Assembly (NCBI RefSeq): GCF_900104385.1
Contig: NZ_FNJA01000001.1
Coordinates: 594,386-658,385, forward strand
DNA length: 64,000 nt
Source: Rhodoferax sp. OV413
Lineage (GTDB): Bacteria > Pseudomonadota > Gammaproteobacteria > Burkholderiales > Burkholderiaceae_C
Direction: 5' to 3'
Below the pieces are notes generated by a model. That model was not told the DNA's origin. It saw nothing but the letters and a program-made list of their open reading frames with translations, and made no database searches. Below, in pieces: positions 28,617 to 37,262 of the stretch. A program made the position numbers and the translations under genes. Within the stretch, counting starts at the first letter, position 1. Every line of letters starts with the position of its first letter.

Positions 28617-29864
28617 ATGCGCACCACATTCCATTTCGCTGCCACCGCCCTTGCCTTGGTTTGCAGCGGCCTTACCCACGCCGGCAACCTCACCATCGAA
28701 AGCTGGCGGGTGGACGACAAAGCCCTGTGGGAAGAGGTTTTGTTGCCCGCCTTCAACAAAGCCAATCCCGGCATCACCGTCAAGTTCTCGCCTACCTCGC
28801 CGCCCGAATACGACTCGGCACTCAATACCCGCCTGACCGCGGGCACCGCCGGCGATTTGATCACCTGCCGCCCGTTTGACGTGTCGCTCGATCTGGCCAA
28901 GAAGGGCTATCTGGAAAAGCTCAATGGCATCCCCGGACTAAAGAACTTCCCCGAATCCGCCCAGGTCGCCTGGCAGTCGGATGACGGCAAGAGCACCCAC
29001 TGCCTGCCGATGGCATCGGTGATCCACGGTTTCTTCTACAACAAGAAGATCTTTGCCGAGCTGGGCCTGGGCGTGCCAGTCACGGAAGCCGACTTCTTCG
29101 CCGCGCTCGAAAAGATCAAGGCCGCGGGCAAAGTCACACCGCTGGCCATCGGCACCGCCGACCAGTGGGAAACGAACCAGATCGTCTTCACCGGCATTGG
29201 CCCAAACCACTGGAAGGGTGAAGAAGGCCGCAAGGGCATCATCAGCGGCAAGAAGAAGTTCACCGACCCGGCCTTCGTCAGTACCTGGGAAACCATGGCC
29301 AAGTGGGCACCTTACATGTCCAAGGGCTACCAGGCACAAACCTATGGCGACTCACAAAACCTGTTCGGCGCGGGCCGTGCCGCCATCTACCCCACCGGCT
29401 CGTGGGATATCTCGTACTTCGAGCAAAACAGCAAGGTGGACTTCGGCGCCTTCAAACCACCAGTACAAAAGGCCGGTGACCCCTGCTACATCTCGGATCA
29501 CACCGACATCGGCATGGGCATCAACAGCAAGAGCAAGAACAAGGCCGACGCCCAGGTGTTCCTGAACTGGCTGGCCAGCAAGGAATTTGCTGACCTGTAC
29601 ACCAACAAGGCCACCGGCTTCTTCTCGCTGTCCAGCCACGCCATCGAGGTGAAGAACCCGGTCGCCAAGGAAATGATTGGCTGGCGCAACCAGTGCAAAA
29701 GCACCATCCGCCTGAACGCGCAAATCATGAACCGCGGCACGCCGAGCATGGAAAACGAGCTGTGGAACGTGAGCTCGCAGGTCATGAACCTGAAGATGGC
29801 GCCCAAGGATGCAGCCCAGCAGATCCAAGCCGGATTTGCCAAGTGGTACACGCCAGCCAAGTAA
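28617..29864 (+). CDS. Sugar ABC transporter substrate-binding protein
   Basis: A 415-residue periplasmic protein starting MRTTFHFAATALALVCSG, preceded by AGGAGA at 9 bp; the signal peptide ends near LTHA-G. Family-1 solute-binding features include LTIESWRVDDKALWEE, AGDLITCRPFDV and YPTGSWDISYFEQ. It heads an operon with two permeases, an ATPase, a sugar kinase and a SIS deaminase, so the substrate is probably GlcNAc or short chito-oligosaccharides; this is context-based. A strong hairpin follows the stop codon. Confidence 0.93.
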   Translation: MRTTFHFAATALALVCSGLTHAGNLTIESWRVDDKALWEEVLLPAFNKANPGITVKFSPTSPPEYDSALNTRLTAGTAGDLITCRPFDVSLDLAKKGYLEKLNGIPGLKNFPESAQVAWQSDDGKSTHCLPMASVIHGFFYNKKIFAELGLGVPVTEADFFAALEKIKAAGKVTPLAIGTADQWETNQIVFTGIGPNHWKGEEGRKGIISGKKKFTDPAFVSTWETMAKWAPYMSKGYQAQTYGDSQNLFGAGRAAIYPTGSWDISYFEQNSKVDFGAFKPPVQKAGDPCYISDHTDIGMGINSKSKNKADAQVFLNWLASKEFADLYTNKATGFFSLSSHAIEVKNPVAKEMIGWRNQCKSTIRLNAQIMNRGTPSMENELWNVSSQVMNLKMAPKDAAQQIQAGFAKWYTPAK

Positions 29865-29872
29865 ATCGGCAA

Positions 29873-29894
29873 GGCAAGCCCGGAAGGGCTTGCC
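29873..29894 (+). promoter_or_regulatory. Intercistronic hairpin after the binding-protein gene
   Basis: GGCAAGCCC (29873-29881), a GGAA tetraloop and GGGCTTGCC (29886-29894) form a perfect 9 bp stem with no T-run. This placement commonly protects the abundant binding-protein mRNA and lowers expression of the permease genes downstream. Confidence 0.7.
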
Positions 29895-29954
29895 GGCTTC
29901 TAAGCAACCCAAATAACCACCGTCCACCCGACATTCAGTCAGAACGCACGCCCC

Positions 29955-30051
29955 CCAGAAACACCGCAGAACTGGCTTTGCCAGGCTGCTGGTGTTGCCC
30001 CCTGCAAGGGGGTTGGCGGAAAGTGCGCAGCACTGGAGCCTGGGGGTGAGC
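29955..30051 (+). repeat. 97 bp multi-hairpin repeat, copy A
   Basis: Nearly identical to 49260-49357. It can fold into several hairpins: CTGGC-TTT-GCCAG nested in AACACC...GGTGTT, then CCCCCT-GCA-AGGGGG, then a small GTGC/GCAC stem. It ends 12 bp before the first permease start codon, inside the transporter operon. Confidence 0.9.
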
Positions 30052-30063
30052 AAGAAAGTCACG

Positions 30064-30978
30064 ATGAAACAAGGATTCTCCTGGCGGGTGCTGGTGTTTA
30101 TTACGCCCGCCTTGCTGATCTACGCCGTGTTCAGCGCCCTGCCGCTGCTGGACACCTTGCGCCTGGGGCTGTACAGCACCGATGACACCGGCGTGCGCAC
30201 TTTCTCTGGCCTGGCGAACTACGCCACCATCCTGCACGACCCGCAGTGGTCGGCCAGCTTCTGGAACGCGATGCTGAACAACCTGAAGTTCTTCGGCATC
30301 CACATGCTGGCGCAAAACCCCATGGGCTTGCTGCTGGCCGCCCTGCTGTCGCTGCGCAATGTGCGCTTTGCAGCCTTCTACCGCACCGTATTCTTTTTGC
30401 CCACCCTGCTGTCGGTGGTGATCGTCGGCTTTGTCTGGCAACTGATTTTGTCGCCTTTGTGGGGCGTGTCCGAGCGGCTGCTGGGCTGGGTGGGCCTGGC
30501 GGACTGGTTTGCACCCTGGCTGGGGCTGGAATCCTCGGCGCTGATCACCTTGTCGCTGATGTCGGTATGGCAGTACGTGGGTATTCCGATGATGCTGATC
30601 TACGCGGCGATGATCGCCATCCCCGAAGACGTGATCGAAGCCGCCGTGGTCGAAGGCGCTTCGCCCTGGCGCATTTTCTGGCAGATCCGCCTGCCGCTGA
30701 TCCTGCCGACCCTGGGCCTGGTCACCATCCTGACCTTTGTGGCCAATTTCAACGCGTTTGACCTGATCTATACCGTCAAGGGCGGCCTGGCCGGCCCCAA
30801 CTACAGCACCGACATCCTGGGCACGCTGTTCTACCGCACCTTCTTCGGCTACCAGTCGCAAGTGGCCAGCCCGACCATGGGCGCGGCCGTGGCCACGCTG
30901 ATGTTCCTGGTGATCCTGCTGGGCGTGGGCGCCTATTTCCTGGTGGTGCAGCGCCGCCTGCAACGCTTTGCCATGTGA
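30064..30978 (+). CDS. Sugar ABC transporter permease 1
   Basis: A 304-residue inner-membrane permease (MalF/UgpA type) with about six membrane helices. The EAA loop region AAVVEGASPWRIFWQIRLPL binds the ATPase. The start MKQGFSW at 30064 is the first ATG giving a normal N-terminal helix; the region upstream is the 97 bp repeat. It is 7 bp before permease 2. Confidence 0.94.
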   Translation: MKQGFSWRVLVFITPALLIYAVFSALPLLDTLRLGLYSTDDTGVRTFSGLANYATILHDPQWSASFWNAMLNNLKFFGIHMLAQNPMGLLLAALLSLRNVRFAAFYRTVFFLPTLLSVVIVGFVWQLILSPLWGVSERLLGWVGLADWFAPWLGLESSALITLSLMSVWQYVGIPMMLIYAAMIAIPEDVIEAAVVEGASPWRIFWQIRLPLILPTLGLVTILTFVANFNAFDLIYTVKGGLAGPNYSTDILGTLFYRTFFGYQSQVASPTMGAAVATLMFLVILLGVGAYFLVVQRRLQRFAM

Positions 30979-30985
30979 GGCCCCA

Positions 30986-31828
30986 ATGGCTAAATCTGAT
31001 CTAAAAGTAGCGCCCAGCCGCCTGTTCGTCCATGCGGCCCTGCTCGGCTACCTGGTGCTGGCGCTGGCGCCCATCCTGCTGGTGTTCATGAACTCGTTCA
31101 AGGAGCGCGGTGCGATCTTTGACGACCCGCTGGCCTGGCCTACGCCCGAGACCTTTTCGCTGATCGGCTACCACAAGGTGCTGGCCCGCTCGGACGTATG
31201 GCTGTACTTTGGCAACAGCTTCATCGTCACCGTGGCCTCGCTGTTCTTCATCTTGCTGTTCGGCGCCATGGCAGCCTGGGCGCTGTCGGAATACAAGTTC
31301 AAAGGCAACCGCTGGCTCAAGCTGTTCTTTGCCTTCGGCATCATGGTGCCGATCCGCCTGGGCACGGTGTCGATTTTGCAGATCATGGTCAGCCTCGGGC
31401 TGGTCAACACCCTCACCGCCCTGGTGCTAGTCTACGTGGCCCAGGGCTTGCCGCTGGCCATCATGATCCTGTCGGAATTCATGGGCCAAGTGCCAGGCGA
31501 GCTGAAGGACGCGGCCCGCTGCGACGGTATTGACGAGTTCCGCATCTTCTTCCAGGTGGTGGTGCCGCTGATCCGCCCTGCCATTGCTACGGTGGCCGTG
31601 TTCACCATGGTGCCGATCTGGAACGACTTGTGGTTCCCGCTGATCCTCGCGCCCTCCGAAAAGACCCAGACCATCACCCTCGGCATCCAGCAGTTCGTCG
31701 GCCAGTACGCCACCGACTGGAACGCCGTGCTCGCCGCCCTGGCCCTGGCCATCGTGCCGGTGGTCGTGCTCTACGCCCTGTTTTCTCGCCAGTTGATCCG
31801 CGGGATTACGGCCGGAGCAGTGAAATAA
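30986..31828 (+). CDS. Sugar ABC transporter permease 2
   Basis: A 280-residue permease (MalG/UgpE type) with six membrane helices and an EAA-type loop KDAARCDGIDEFRIFFQVV. The start at 30986 follows GAGG. It pairs with the preceding permease to form the channel of the sugar importer. Confidence 0.94.
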   Translation: MAKSDLKVAPSRLFVHAALLGYLVLALAPILLVFMNSFKERGAIFDDPLAWPTPETFSLIGYHKVLARSDVWLYFGNSFIVTVASLFFILLFGAMAAWALSEYKFKGNRWLKLFFAFGIMVPIRLGTVSILQIMVSLGLVNTLTALVLVYVAQGLPLAIMILSEFMGQVPGELKDAARCDGIDEFRIFFQVVVPLIRPAIATVAVFTMVPIWNDLWFPLILAPSEKTQTITLGIQQFVGQYATDWNAVLAALALAIVPVVVLYALFSRQLIRGITAGAVK

Positions 31829-31841
31829 CCCGTTAAAAATC

Positions 31842-32981
31842 ATGGCAAAAGTTTCCATCCAAAACGTCTCCAAATCCTTCGGCAGCACGCCCGTGCTGCA
31901 GGACGTCAGCCTCGACATCGAACACGGCGAGCTGGTCGTGCTGGTAGGGCCCAGCGGCTGCGGCAAGTCCACCCTGCTGCGCGTGCTGTGCGGCCTGGAA
32001 GAGATCGACAGCGGCACGCTGCGCATCGGCGACGACATCGTCAACGGCAAACCGCCGGCCGAGCGCGGCATCGCCATGGTGTTCCAGAGCTATGCGCTGT
32101 ACCCGCACATGACGGTCTACCGCAACATGGCTTTCGGCCTGAAGATCCACGGCGTTGACAAGGCCGACATCGAGCGCCGGGTGGTTGATGCCGCCAAGGT
32201 GCTGCACATCGACCACCTGCTGCAGCGCCTGCCGCGCGAACTCTCGGGCGGCCAGCGCCAGCGCGTGGCGATTGGCCGGGCCATCGTGCGCGAGCCGCGG
32301 CTGTTCCTGTTCGACGAACCGCTGTCGAACCTGGACGCCGCCCTGCGCGCCAAGACTCGCATCGAACTGGCCCGTTTGCACCGCGATCTGGCCGCCACCA
32401 TGGTCTATGTGACGCACGACCAGATCGAGGCCATGACCCTGGGCGACAAGATCGTGGTGCTGCACGAAGGTCGGGTCCAGCAGGCCGGCACGCCGTTGAC
32501 CCTGTACCAGCAGCCGGCGAACCGCTTTGTGGCCACCTTCATCGGCTCGCCCACGATCAACCTGCTGCCCGCGCGCGTCATCGAGCTGGCCGAGCAAGGC
32601 GTGCGCGTGCAGCTGGGCAATGGCTGCAAGTTTCTGGCTACGGTGGACAACACCGGCCTGCAGGTCGGCGAGTCGGTCGAGATCGGCCTGCGCCCCGAGC
32701 ACTGCGAAGTGCTCACCGGTGAGCGCGCGCCGGGCCTGGACGACGCTGCACTGGACGCCGAAATCACCCTGGTCGAACACCTGGGCGAATCGAATCTGCT
32801 CTACCTGAAGACCGACGACGGCCAGGAGCTGATAGTGCGTGGCGACGGCAATGCCGCGGTGCGCCTGGGCGACTCGGTGATCGTCCGCGCGTTGCCCGAA
32901 GCCATGTATTTGTTCCGCGCCGATGGCACGGCCTGCGCACGCCTGCGCCCCGGCAATATGCGCTCGGCCCACGCGCTATGA
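31842..32981 (+). CDS. Sugar ABC transporter ATP-binding protein (UgpC/MsmX type)
   Basis: A 379-residue ATPase. Walker A is GPSGCGKST (36-44). The signature LSGGQRQRVAIGRAI and Walker B LFLFDEPLSNLD follow, with the switch His in YVTHDQ. A C-terminal TOBE/regulatory region (about 240-370) is typical of MalK-type subunits. The last 4 bases overlap the next start (ATGA), so the kinase gene is translationally coupled. Confidence 0.96.
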   Translation: MAKVSIQNVSKSFGSTPVLQDVSLDIEHGELVVLVGPSGCGKSTLLRVLCGLEEIDSGTLRIGDDIVNGKPPAERGIAMVFQSYALYPHMTVYRNMAFGLKIHGVDKADIERRVVDAAKVLHIDHLLQRLPRELSGGQRQRVAIGRAIVREPRLFLFDEPLSNLDAALRAKTRIELARLHRDLAATMVYVTHDQIEAMTLGDKIVVLHEGRVQQAGTPLTLYQQPANRFVATFIGSPTINLLPARVIELAEQGVRVQLGNGCKFLATVDNTGLQVGESVEIGLRPEHCEVLTGERAPGLDDAALDAEITLVEHLGESNLLYLKTDDGQELIVRGDGNAAVRLGDSVIVRALPEAMYLFRADGTACARLRPGNMRSAHAL

Positions 32982-33868
32982 AGCTGCCCGAAAACATCTA
33001 TTACCTGGTGGGAGTGGACGGCGGCGGCAGCAGCACCCGCGCGCGCGTCACCCTGCCCGATGGCAGCGTGTTGGGCGAAGGCAAAGCCGGCGCATCGGGT
33101 CTGATGCAAGGCATTCCGCAGGCCTGGCAGCACATCCAGCTGGCGATAGAACGTGCGGAGCAAGCCATGGCCGCCACCGATCTGCCGCCCCTGAGCCCGC
33201 ACAACTGCGCGTTGGCCATAGGCGTGGCTGGTTTCAACAATGCGCAATGGCGCGCCGCCTTCCTGGCGGCCAACCCCGGTTATGCCCATCTGGTGGTGGA
33301 TACCGATGTGTTCACTGCCCTGCTAGGTGCCCACCAGGGCCAGCCCGGCGCGCTGGTGATCGCCGGCACCGGCACGGTGGCCCAGGCGTTGCATGCCGAT
33401 GGCAGCCGCGCCACGGCCGGCGGCTGGGGCTTTCCGTCGGGCGACGAAGGCGGCGGCGCGGTGCTCGGCCTGCGCGCGGTCAACCTCGCCCAGCAGGCCA
33501 TAGACCGCCGGCGTGCCCCCAGCGCCTTGAGCCGTGCGGTGCTGCAGGCTGTGGGGCCTAGTGCCGACGATCTGCTGGCCTGGTGCTGCGCGGCCGGCCA
33601 GGCCGAATACGCCCGCCTCGCCCCCCTGGTGTTTGACAGCGAGGCCCACGACCCCGCCGCCGCCCTGCTGCTGGCCGATGCCGTCGGCACCCTGGAACGG
33701 CTGGCGCTGGCGGTAGACCCCGAAGCCCGACTGCCGCTGGCGCTATGGGGCAGCATCGGCCAGCGGCTCGCACCCCGCCTGTCGCCGCCCCTGCAGGCCC
33801 GCCTGGTACTACCCCAGGCCGATGCGCTGCAAGGCGCGATCCAGCTACTGACACAACAGTTTGCTTAA
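32978..33868 (+). CDS. BadF/BadG/BcrA-type sugar kinase, probable N-acetylglucosamine or glucosamine kinase
   Basis: A 296-residue ATPase of the ASKHA fold. The phosphate-1 motif is GVDGGGSSTRA. TDVFTALLGAH and the phosphate-2 motif VIAGTGTVAQA follow, then GGWGFPSGDEGGGAVLG, which is typical of the GlcNAc kinase branch. Placed in an operon with a sugar importer and a SIS deaminase, and near nagA, it should phosphorylate incoming GlcNAc to the NagA substrate. Glucosamine kinase is the main alternative. Confidence 0.85.
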   Translation: MKLPENIYYLVGVDGGGSSTRARVTLPDGSVLGEGKAGASGLMQGIPQAWQHIQLAIERAEQAMAATDLPPLSPHNCALAIGVAGFNNAQWRAAFLAANPGYAHLVVDTDVFTALLGAHQGQPGALVIAGTGTVAQALHADGSRATAGGWGFPSGDEGGGAVLGLRAVNLAQQAIDRRRAPSALSRAVLQAVGPSADDLLAWCCAAGQAEYARLAPLVFDSEAHDPAAALLLADAVGTLERLALAVDPEARLPLALWGSIGQRLAPRLSPPLQARLVLPQADALQGAIQLLTQQFA

Positions 33869-33899
33869 CTCTCTGCACCTCTTTGCAAACCCCTATCCC

Positions 33900-34970
33900 A
33901 TGAAAACCATGCTCAAAACCATTCTGTCGGCCAGCATTCTGGCCAGTCTGCTGGCCCACGCGCCGGTATCTGCCGAAGGCATCAACGCGGTTGCGCAGGA
34001 GCGCGCGGCCAAGATCGTCCAGACCGGCATTTACTACTACTGGAACGGCGGCGATCTCAAGCAGGCCGAGAAAGACTACTTCAAGGGCATCACCCTCAAG
34101 GGCAAGTACGACATCGTGGAAAACAGCTTCCGCGAAGCCGCCAAACTGCAGCCCGAGCGGCTGGACCTGCTGTTCGGCGTGGCATCCGCCCAGGTGCTGC
34201 AAAAAAACACCACCGGCGCACTGCAGACCTGGGCCGACATCTGGAGCAAAGACAGCCAGGGCTTTGAAGCCCCTATCCTGCAGGCCGCCTACCTCAAGGC
34301 GCTAGGCCAGACCGAGGCGGCGGACAAGATCCTCGCCACCCTGGCGCAAACCCACCCCGACCGCACCCAGGCCTACCAAGACAAGTTTGCCCGCACCGCG
34401 CGCACCATTGCCTTGCCTATTCGCACCACGCCCAACGCCGGCATGCCGCAGGACAAGCACGCCATCGTGGTGCTCGGCTACGCGCTGGGCAAGGGCGGCG
34501 TGATGCAGCCCACCCTGCTCAAGCGCCTGGACAAGGCCCTGGAGCTCGCCCTGCTGTATCCCAAGGCGCCCCTGGTGCTGTCCGGCGGCGTGCAGCAAGG
34601 CGGCATCACCGAAGCCTATGCGATGGCCGAATGGCTGGCCGGCAAGGGCATCGCCCGCTCGCGCCTGGTGCTGGAAGACCTGGCCAAGGACACCGTGGGC
34701 AATGCGGTCAACTGCGCCGCCATGCTGAAGGAGCTGGGCGTCAGCCACGCCACCCTGGTGTCCAGCGCCAGCCACATCCGCCGCGGCCTGACCCTGCTGG
34801 AAGAAGCCTCGCGCAACCAGGGGCTGGACCTGCAATACGACAGCCTGGTCGATCTCGACTACCCCAGCGTGGAAGAAGCCCAGAAGGTCAGCGAGCAAGA
34901 GCGCGTAGTGGTCTACCGCGACCTGATGCGCACCAGCGGCATCTGGGCCTTCCCCGGCATCCAACAGTAA
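33900..34970 (+). CDS. YdcF/ElyC-family (DUF218) exported protein
   Basis: A 356-residue protein starting MKTMLKTILSASILAS, a signal peptide cut near VSA-E. The N-terminal half contains TPR-like helices (LKQAEKDYFKGITLKGKYD, REAAKLQPERLDLLFGV). The C-terminal half is a DUF218 domain: IVVLGYALGKGG, PLVLSGGVQQGG and the DTVGNAVNCA and LVSSASHIRRG motifs. DUF218 proteins are envelope-associated and of unsettled biochemistry. Finding one between the sugar kinase and the SIS deaminase (7 bp before the latter) suggests a link with amino-sugar or peptidoglycan turnover. Confidence 0.85.
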   Translation: MKTMLKTILSASILASLLAHAPVSAEGINAVAQERAAKIVQTGIYYYWNGGDLKQAEKDYFKGITLKGKYDIVENSFREAAKLQPERLDLLFGVASAQVLQKNTTGALQTWADIWSKDSQGFEAPILQAAYLKALGQTEAADKILATLAQTHPDRTQAYQDKFARTARTIALPIRTTPNAGMPQDKHAIVVLGYALGKGGVMQPTLLKRLDKALELALLYPKAPLVLSGGVQQGGITEAYAMAEWLAGKGIARSRLVLEDLAKDTVGNAVNCAAMLKELGVSHATLVSSASHIRRGLTLLEEASRNQGLDLQYDSLVDLDYPSVEEAQKVSEQERVVVYRDLMRTSGIWAFPGIQQ

Positions 34971-34977
34971 ACCAAAG

Positions 34978-36012
34978 ATGAACAGTTCCACACCTACCCA
35001 TATGTATTCGGAGGCGGTCGCGTCCGCCCGGCAAGTCCAGCTGCAACTGGCGGCCGATGCCGACCGCTACGCCGCGCTCGGCGTCGCCCTGCGTGCGCGT
35101 CCGCCCAGCGGCACCGTCACCATCGCCCGCGGCAGCTCGGACCACGCGGCCGCCTACATGGCCTACTTGATCATGGCGCGCAACGGCCAGCTGGTCACGT
35201 CCTTGCCGATGTCGCTACTGACCCTGTACCAGGCGCCACTGGCCATCGGCCAGATGCTGGCCATCTCCATCTCGCAGTCCGGCCGCAGCCCAGACCTGGT
35301 CGAACCCATGCAGCTGTTCCAGCGTGCCGGCGCCACCACCGTGGCCCTGGTCAACGACACCGCATCGCCGCTGGCCGCCGCCGTCGACTGGGCCATGCCG
35401 CTGCATGCCGGCCCCGAACTCAGCGTGGCCGCCACCAAGAGCTTCATCTGCGGCCTGGTCGCTGGCGCGCGCCTGGCTGCCTGCTGGAGTGACACGCCCG
35501 ACTTCATCGCCCGCATGGCCGACCTGCCCGCGGCACTGGAGCAGGCCTGCCAGCAGGACTGGTCGGCCGCCATCGCGCCGCTGCTCCAAGCCGAAAGACT
35601 GATGGTCATCGGCCGCGGCCCCGGCCTGGCGATAGCCAATGAGGCCGCGCTGAAGTTCAAGGAAACCTGCGGCATCCAGGCCGAAGCCTTCAGCGCCGCC
35701 GAGGTCAAGCACGGCCCGATGGCCCTGGTCGACGAGGCCTACCCCATGCTGGTGTTCGCCCCCCGCGGCCCGGCCCAGGCCAGCCTGATCACCCTGGCCG
35801 CCGAGATGCGCGAGCGCGGCGCCCGCGTATTGCTGGCCGCGCCAGCCGACGTGGCCAGCCGCGACCTGACCCTGGCCATCGCCCCGCACGAAGACCTGGA
35901 CCCGATCACCGCCATCCAGAGCTTCTACCTGCTGGTCGAAGCCGTGGCGCGCGCGCGTGGTCAGGACCCGGACCGGCCGAGACATTTGTCCAAGGTGACA
36001 AGTACACGCTGA
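34978..36012 (+). CDS. SIS-domain aminosugar isomerase/deaminase (NagB-II type)
   Basis: A 344-residue protein with two SIS domains: VTIARGSSDHAA and ISISQSGRSPDLVE in the first, IGRGPGLAIANEAALKFKE and EAFSAAEVKHGP in the second. It lacks the glutamine amidotransferase domain of GlmS, so it fits the NagB-II glucosamine-6-P deaminase family, the last step from GlcNAc to fructose-6-P. The stop codon is followed by a hairpin repeat that can act as terminator. The last 31 codons recur, decayed, at 37099. Confidence 0.92.
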   Translation: MNSSTPTHMYSEAVASARQVQLQLAADADRYAALGVALRARPPSGTVTIARGSSDHAAAYMAYLIMARNGQLVTSLPMSLLTLYQAPLAIGQMLAISISQSGRSPDLVEPMQLFQRAGATTVALVNDTASPLAAAVDWAMPLHAGPELSVAATKSFICGLVAGARLAACWSDTPDFIARMADLPAALEQACQQDWSAAIAPLLQAERLMVIGRGPGLAIANEAALKFKETCGIQAEAFSAAEVKHGPMALVDEAYPMLVFAPRGPAQASLITLAAEMRERGARVLLAAPADVASRDLTLAIAPHEDLDPITAIQSFYLLVEAVARARGQDPDRPRHLSKVTSTR

Positions 36013-36039
36013 ACTTGCGTCCACAGCTTCTTAGAAATC

Positions 36040-36098
36040 AGTATTAAATTGATAGCTGCTACCGCAGGATTTACCTGCGCTAGCGGCTATTTTTATGC
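36040..36098 (+). repeat. Short hairpin repeat copy, terminator-like, after the amino-sugar operon
   Basis: ATAGCTGCTACCGCAGG and CCTGCGCTAGCGGCTAT pair over almost their full length, with a 4-5 nt loop and then TTTTTATG. This is the best terminator candidate for the operon beginning at 28617. Confidence 0.9.
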
Positions 36099-36210
36099 GT
36101 AGATTTTGGTCCTGTTTGCATAGCAAGATCGCTGCAAAGCACCCGGATGTGAACTCGGCCAGAATTTCGAGTTGAGCGCACGGGACTAGCGGGTCCGGTT
36201 GCGCGAGGGG

Positions 36211-36684
36211 TTAGGCCTCATCGCGTATGTAGCGCCTACTATCTGGTACTCCCCAGGATCTGCGATAGACATAGAGTGCAAGCAAGGCAAATGCTATGGC
36301 GATGCGCCCGGGCAGGGCGTAGGGGGCGGGCAGCAAGAATTGTGCGCAAACCACGAGAAAGAGGAGCGCGAAGATTTGAGATGAGGATAGACGGGGGTTG
36401 CGCGTGTCAAGCAGGAAAGCGTTGCAGTGCGGGCAGGCAAGCCTTTGTACCTGAGGTACATACCACTTTGCGCCCGCGGGGGTTAGGACGAAAGCTGGCT
36501 TGGAGAAAGCGAGCTGACAACTTGGACAGTTGTGCTTCCCTAGAAATTGGGGACCTTTTGCCCGCGCAGAAAGTTCCGAGTCGCACTTCGCACAAACTGC
36601 ATCGGCGGATGGAAGCTCGCAACCGCATCGCTCGCAGGTGCGGGCTTCTGAGGCTGGTGCAGGATTGTCTGTGTGCGGGCTCAT
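36211..36684 (-). CDS. Zinc-ribbon membrane protein of unknown function
   Basis: A 157-residue protein starting MSPHTDNPAP. The N-terminal part holds four CxxC knuckles (CERCGCEL, CAKCDSEL, CPSCQLAF, CPHCNAFL), enough for two zinc ribbons. The C-terminal part has two hydrophobic segments (IFALLFLVVCAQFLLPAP and IAIAFALLALYVY). It is flanked on both sides by copies of the SIS-gene 3' end plus hairpin repeat and runs against its neighbours. Function unknown. Confidence 0.7.
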   Translation of the reverse strand: MSPHTDNPAPASEARTCERCGCELPSADAVCAKCDSELSARAKGPQFLGKHNCPSCQLAFSKPAFVLTPAGAKWYVPQVQRLACPHCNAFLLDTRNPRLSSSQIFALLFLVVCAQFLLPAPYALPGRIAIAFALLALYVYRRSWGVPDSRRYIRDEA

Positions 36685-37098
36685 GAAGCCTAACGTGATG
36701 TAGACCGCAGAACCTGCGGGATAAGCTGGGCGATGCGGAATATTCTGGACACCGCTTCCTCCTGAGAGTGGATTGCAAACTACGTTTTTAACGCCTTGCT
36801 GTATAAACATTCGGGCATAAAAATCCGTAAACCCGGCAGACTTGTACTCGGGAAACTATAGCTTACGAGGAGGTGAGATCGGGGCGCTCACAGGGCAAGG
36901 TTATGGCCCTGGAAACGCTGGGCAGCGCATCACACACCGCTTTGAGGGACGATGCCCACCGTAGGCTTTGGGCCCAAAGCTTACGTTGTCCCCCGTTGCC
37001 AACGCTCCCATCCTCTGCCAGTAAGGCTGAAAAGGATATGTGCAACTAGGCGGCAATACACCTGATGCAATGGGAACACACACCCGGCTCCATCCCTC
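36685..37098. other. Gene-poor spacer between zinc-ribbon gene and SIS remnant
   Basis: About 415 bp with only short, unsupported reading frames on either strand. It should contain the promoter of the minus-strand zinc-ribbon gene. No similarity to known RNAs, operators or mobile elements was noticed. Its right edge leads into the decayed duplicate of the SIS gene end. Confidence 0.4.
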
Positions 37099-37194
37099 CA
37101 GAGCCTCTATCTGCTGGTCGAAGCCCTGGCCTGCGTCCGCAGCCAGGCCTCGGACCGGACTAGGCACTTGTCCAAAGTGACGAGCACGCGCCGA
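37099..37194 (+). pseudogene. Decayed duplicate of the 3' end of the SIS-domain gene
   Basis: The frame reads QSLYLLVEALACVRSQ then ASDRTRHLSKVTSTRR. It matches the end of the intact gene, QSFYLLVEAVARARGQ then DPDRPRHLSKVTSTR-stop. The original stop TGA is CGA here. Similarity continues downstream through the hairpin repeat to about 37310 (against about 36140), so gene end and intergenic tail were duplicated together. Confidence 0.85.
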
Positions 37195-37203
37195 AATCAA
37201 AAT

Positions 37204-37262
37204 TGGTATTAATTTGATAGCTGCTACCGCAGGATATACCTACTCCAACAGCTATTTTTATT
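37204..37262 (+). repeat. Short hairpin repeat copy downstream of the SIS remnant
   Basis: TTGATAGCTGCTACCGCAGG, then ATATACCTACTCCAACAGC, then TATTTTTATTG. The left arm equals that at 36040; the right arm has several changes that weaken pairing, as expected for a decaying duplicate. The next 240 bp to 37503 contain no supportable gene and presumably hold the promoter of the amino-acid importer. Confidence 0.85.

Noticed and set aside
34978-36012. Glucosamine-fructose-6-phosphate aminotransferase (GlmS)
   Set aside because: It has only the two SIS domains. The N-terminal glutamine amidotransferase domain is missing, and the context is catabolic.
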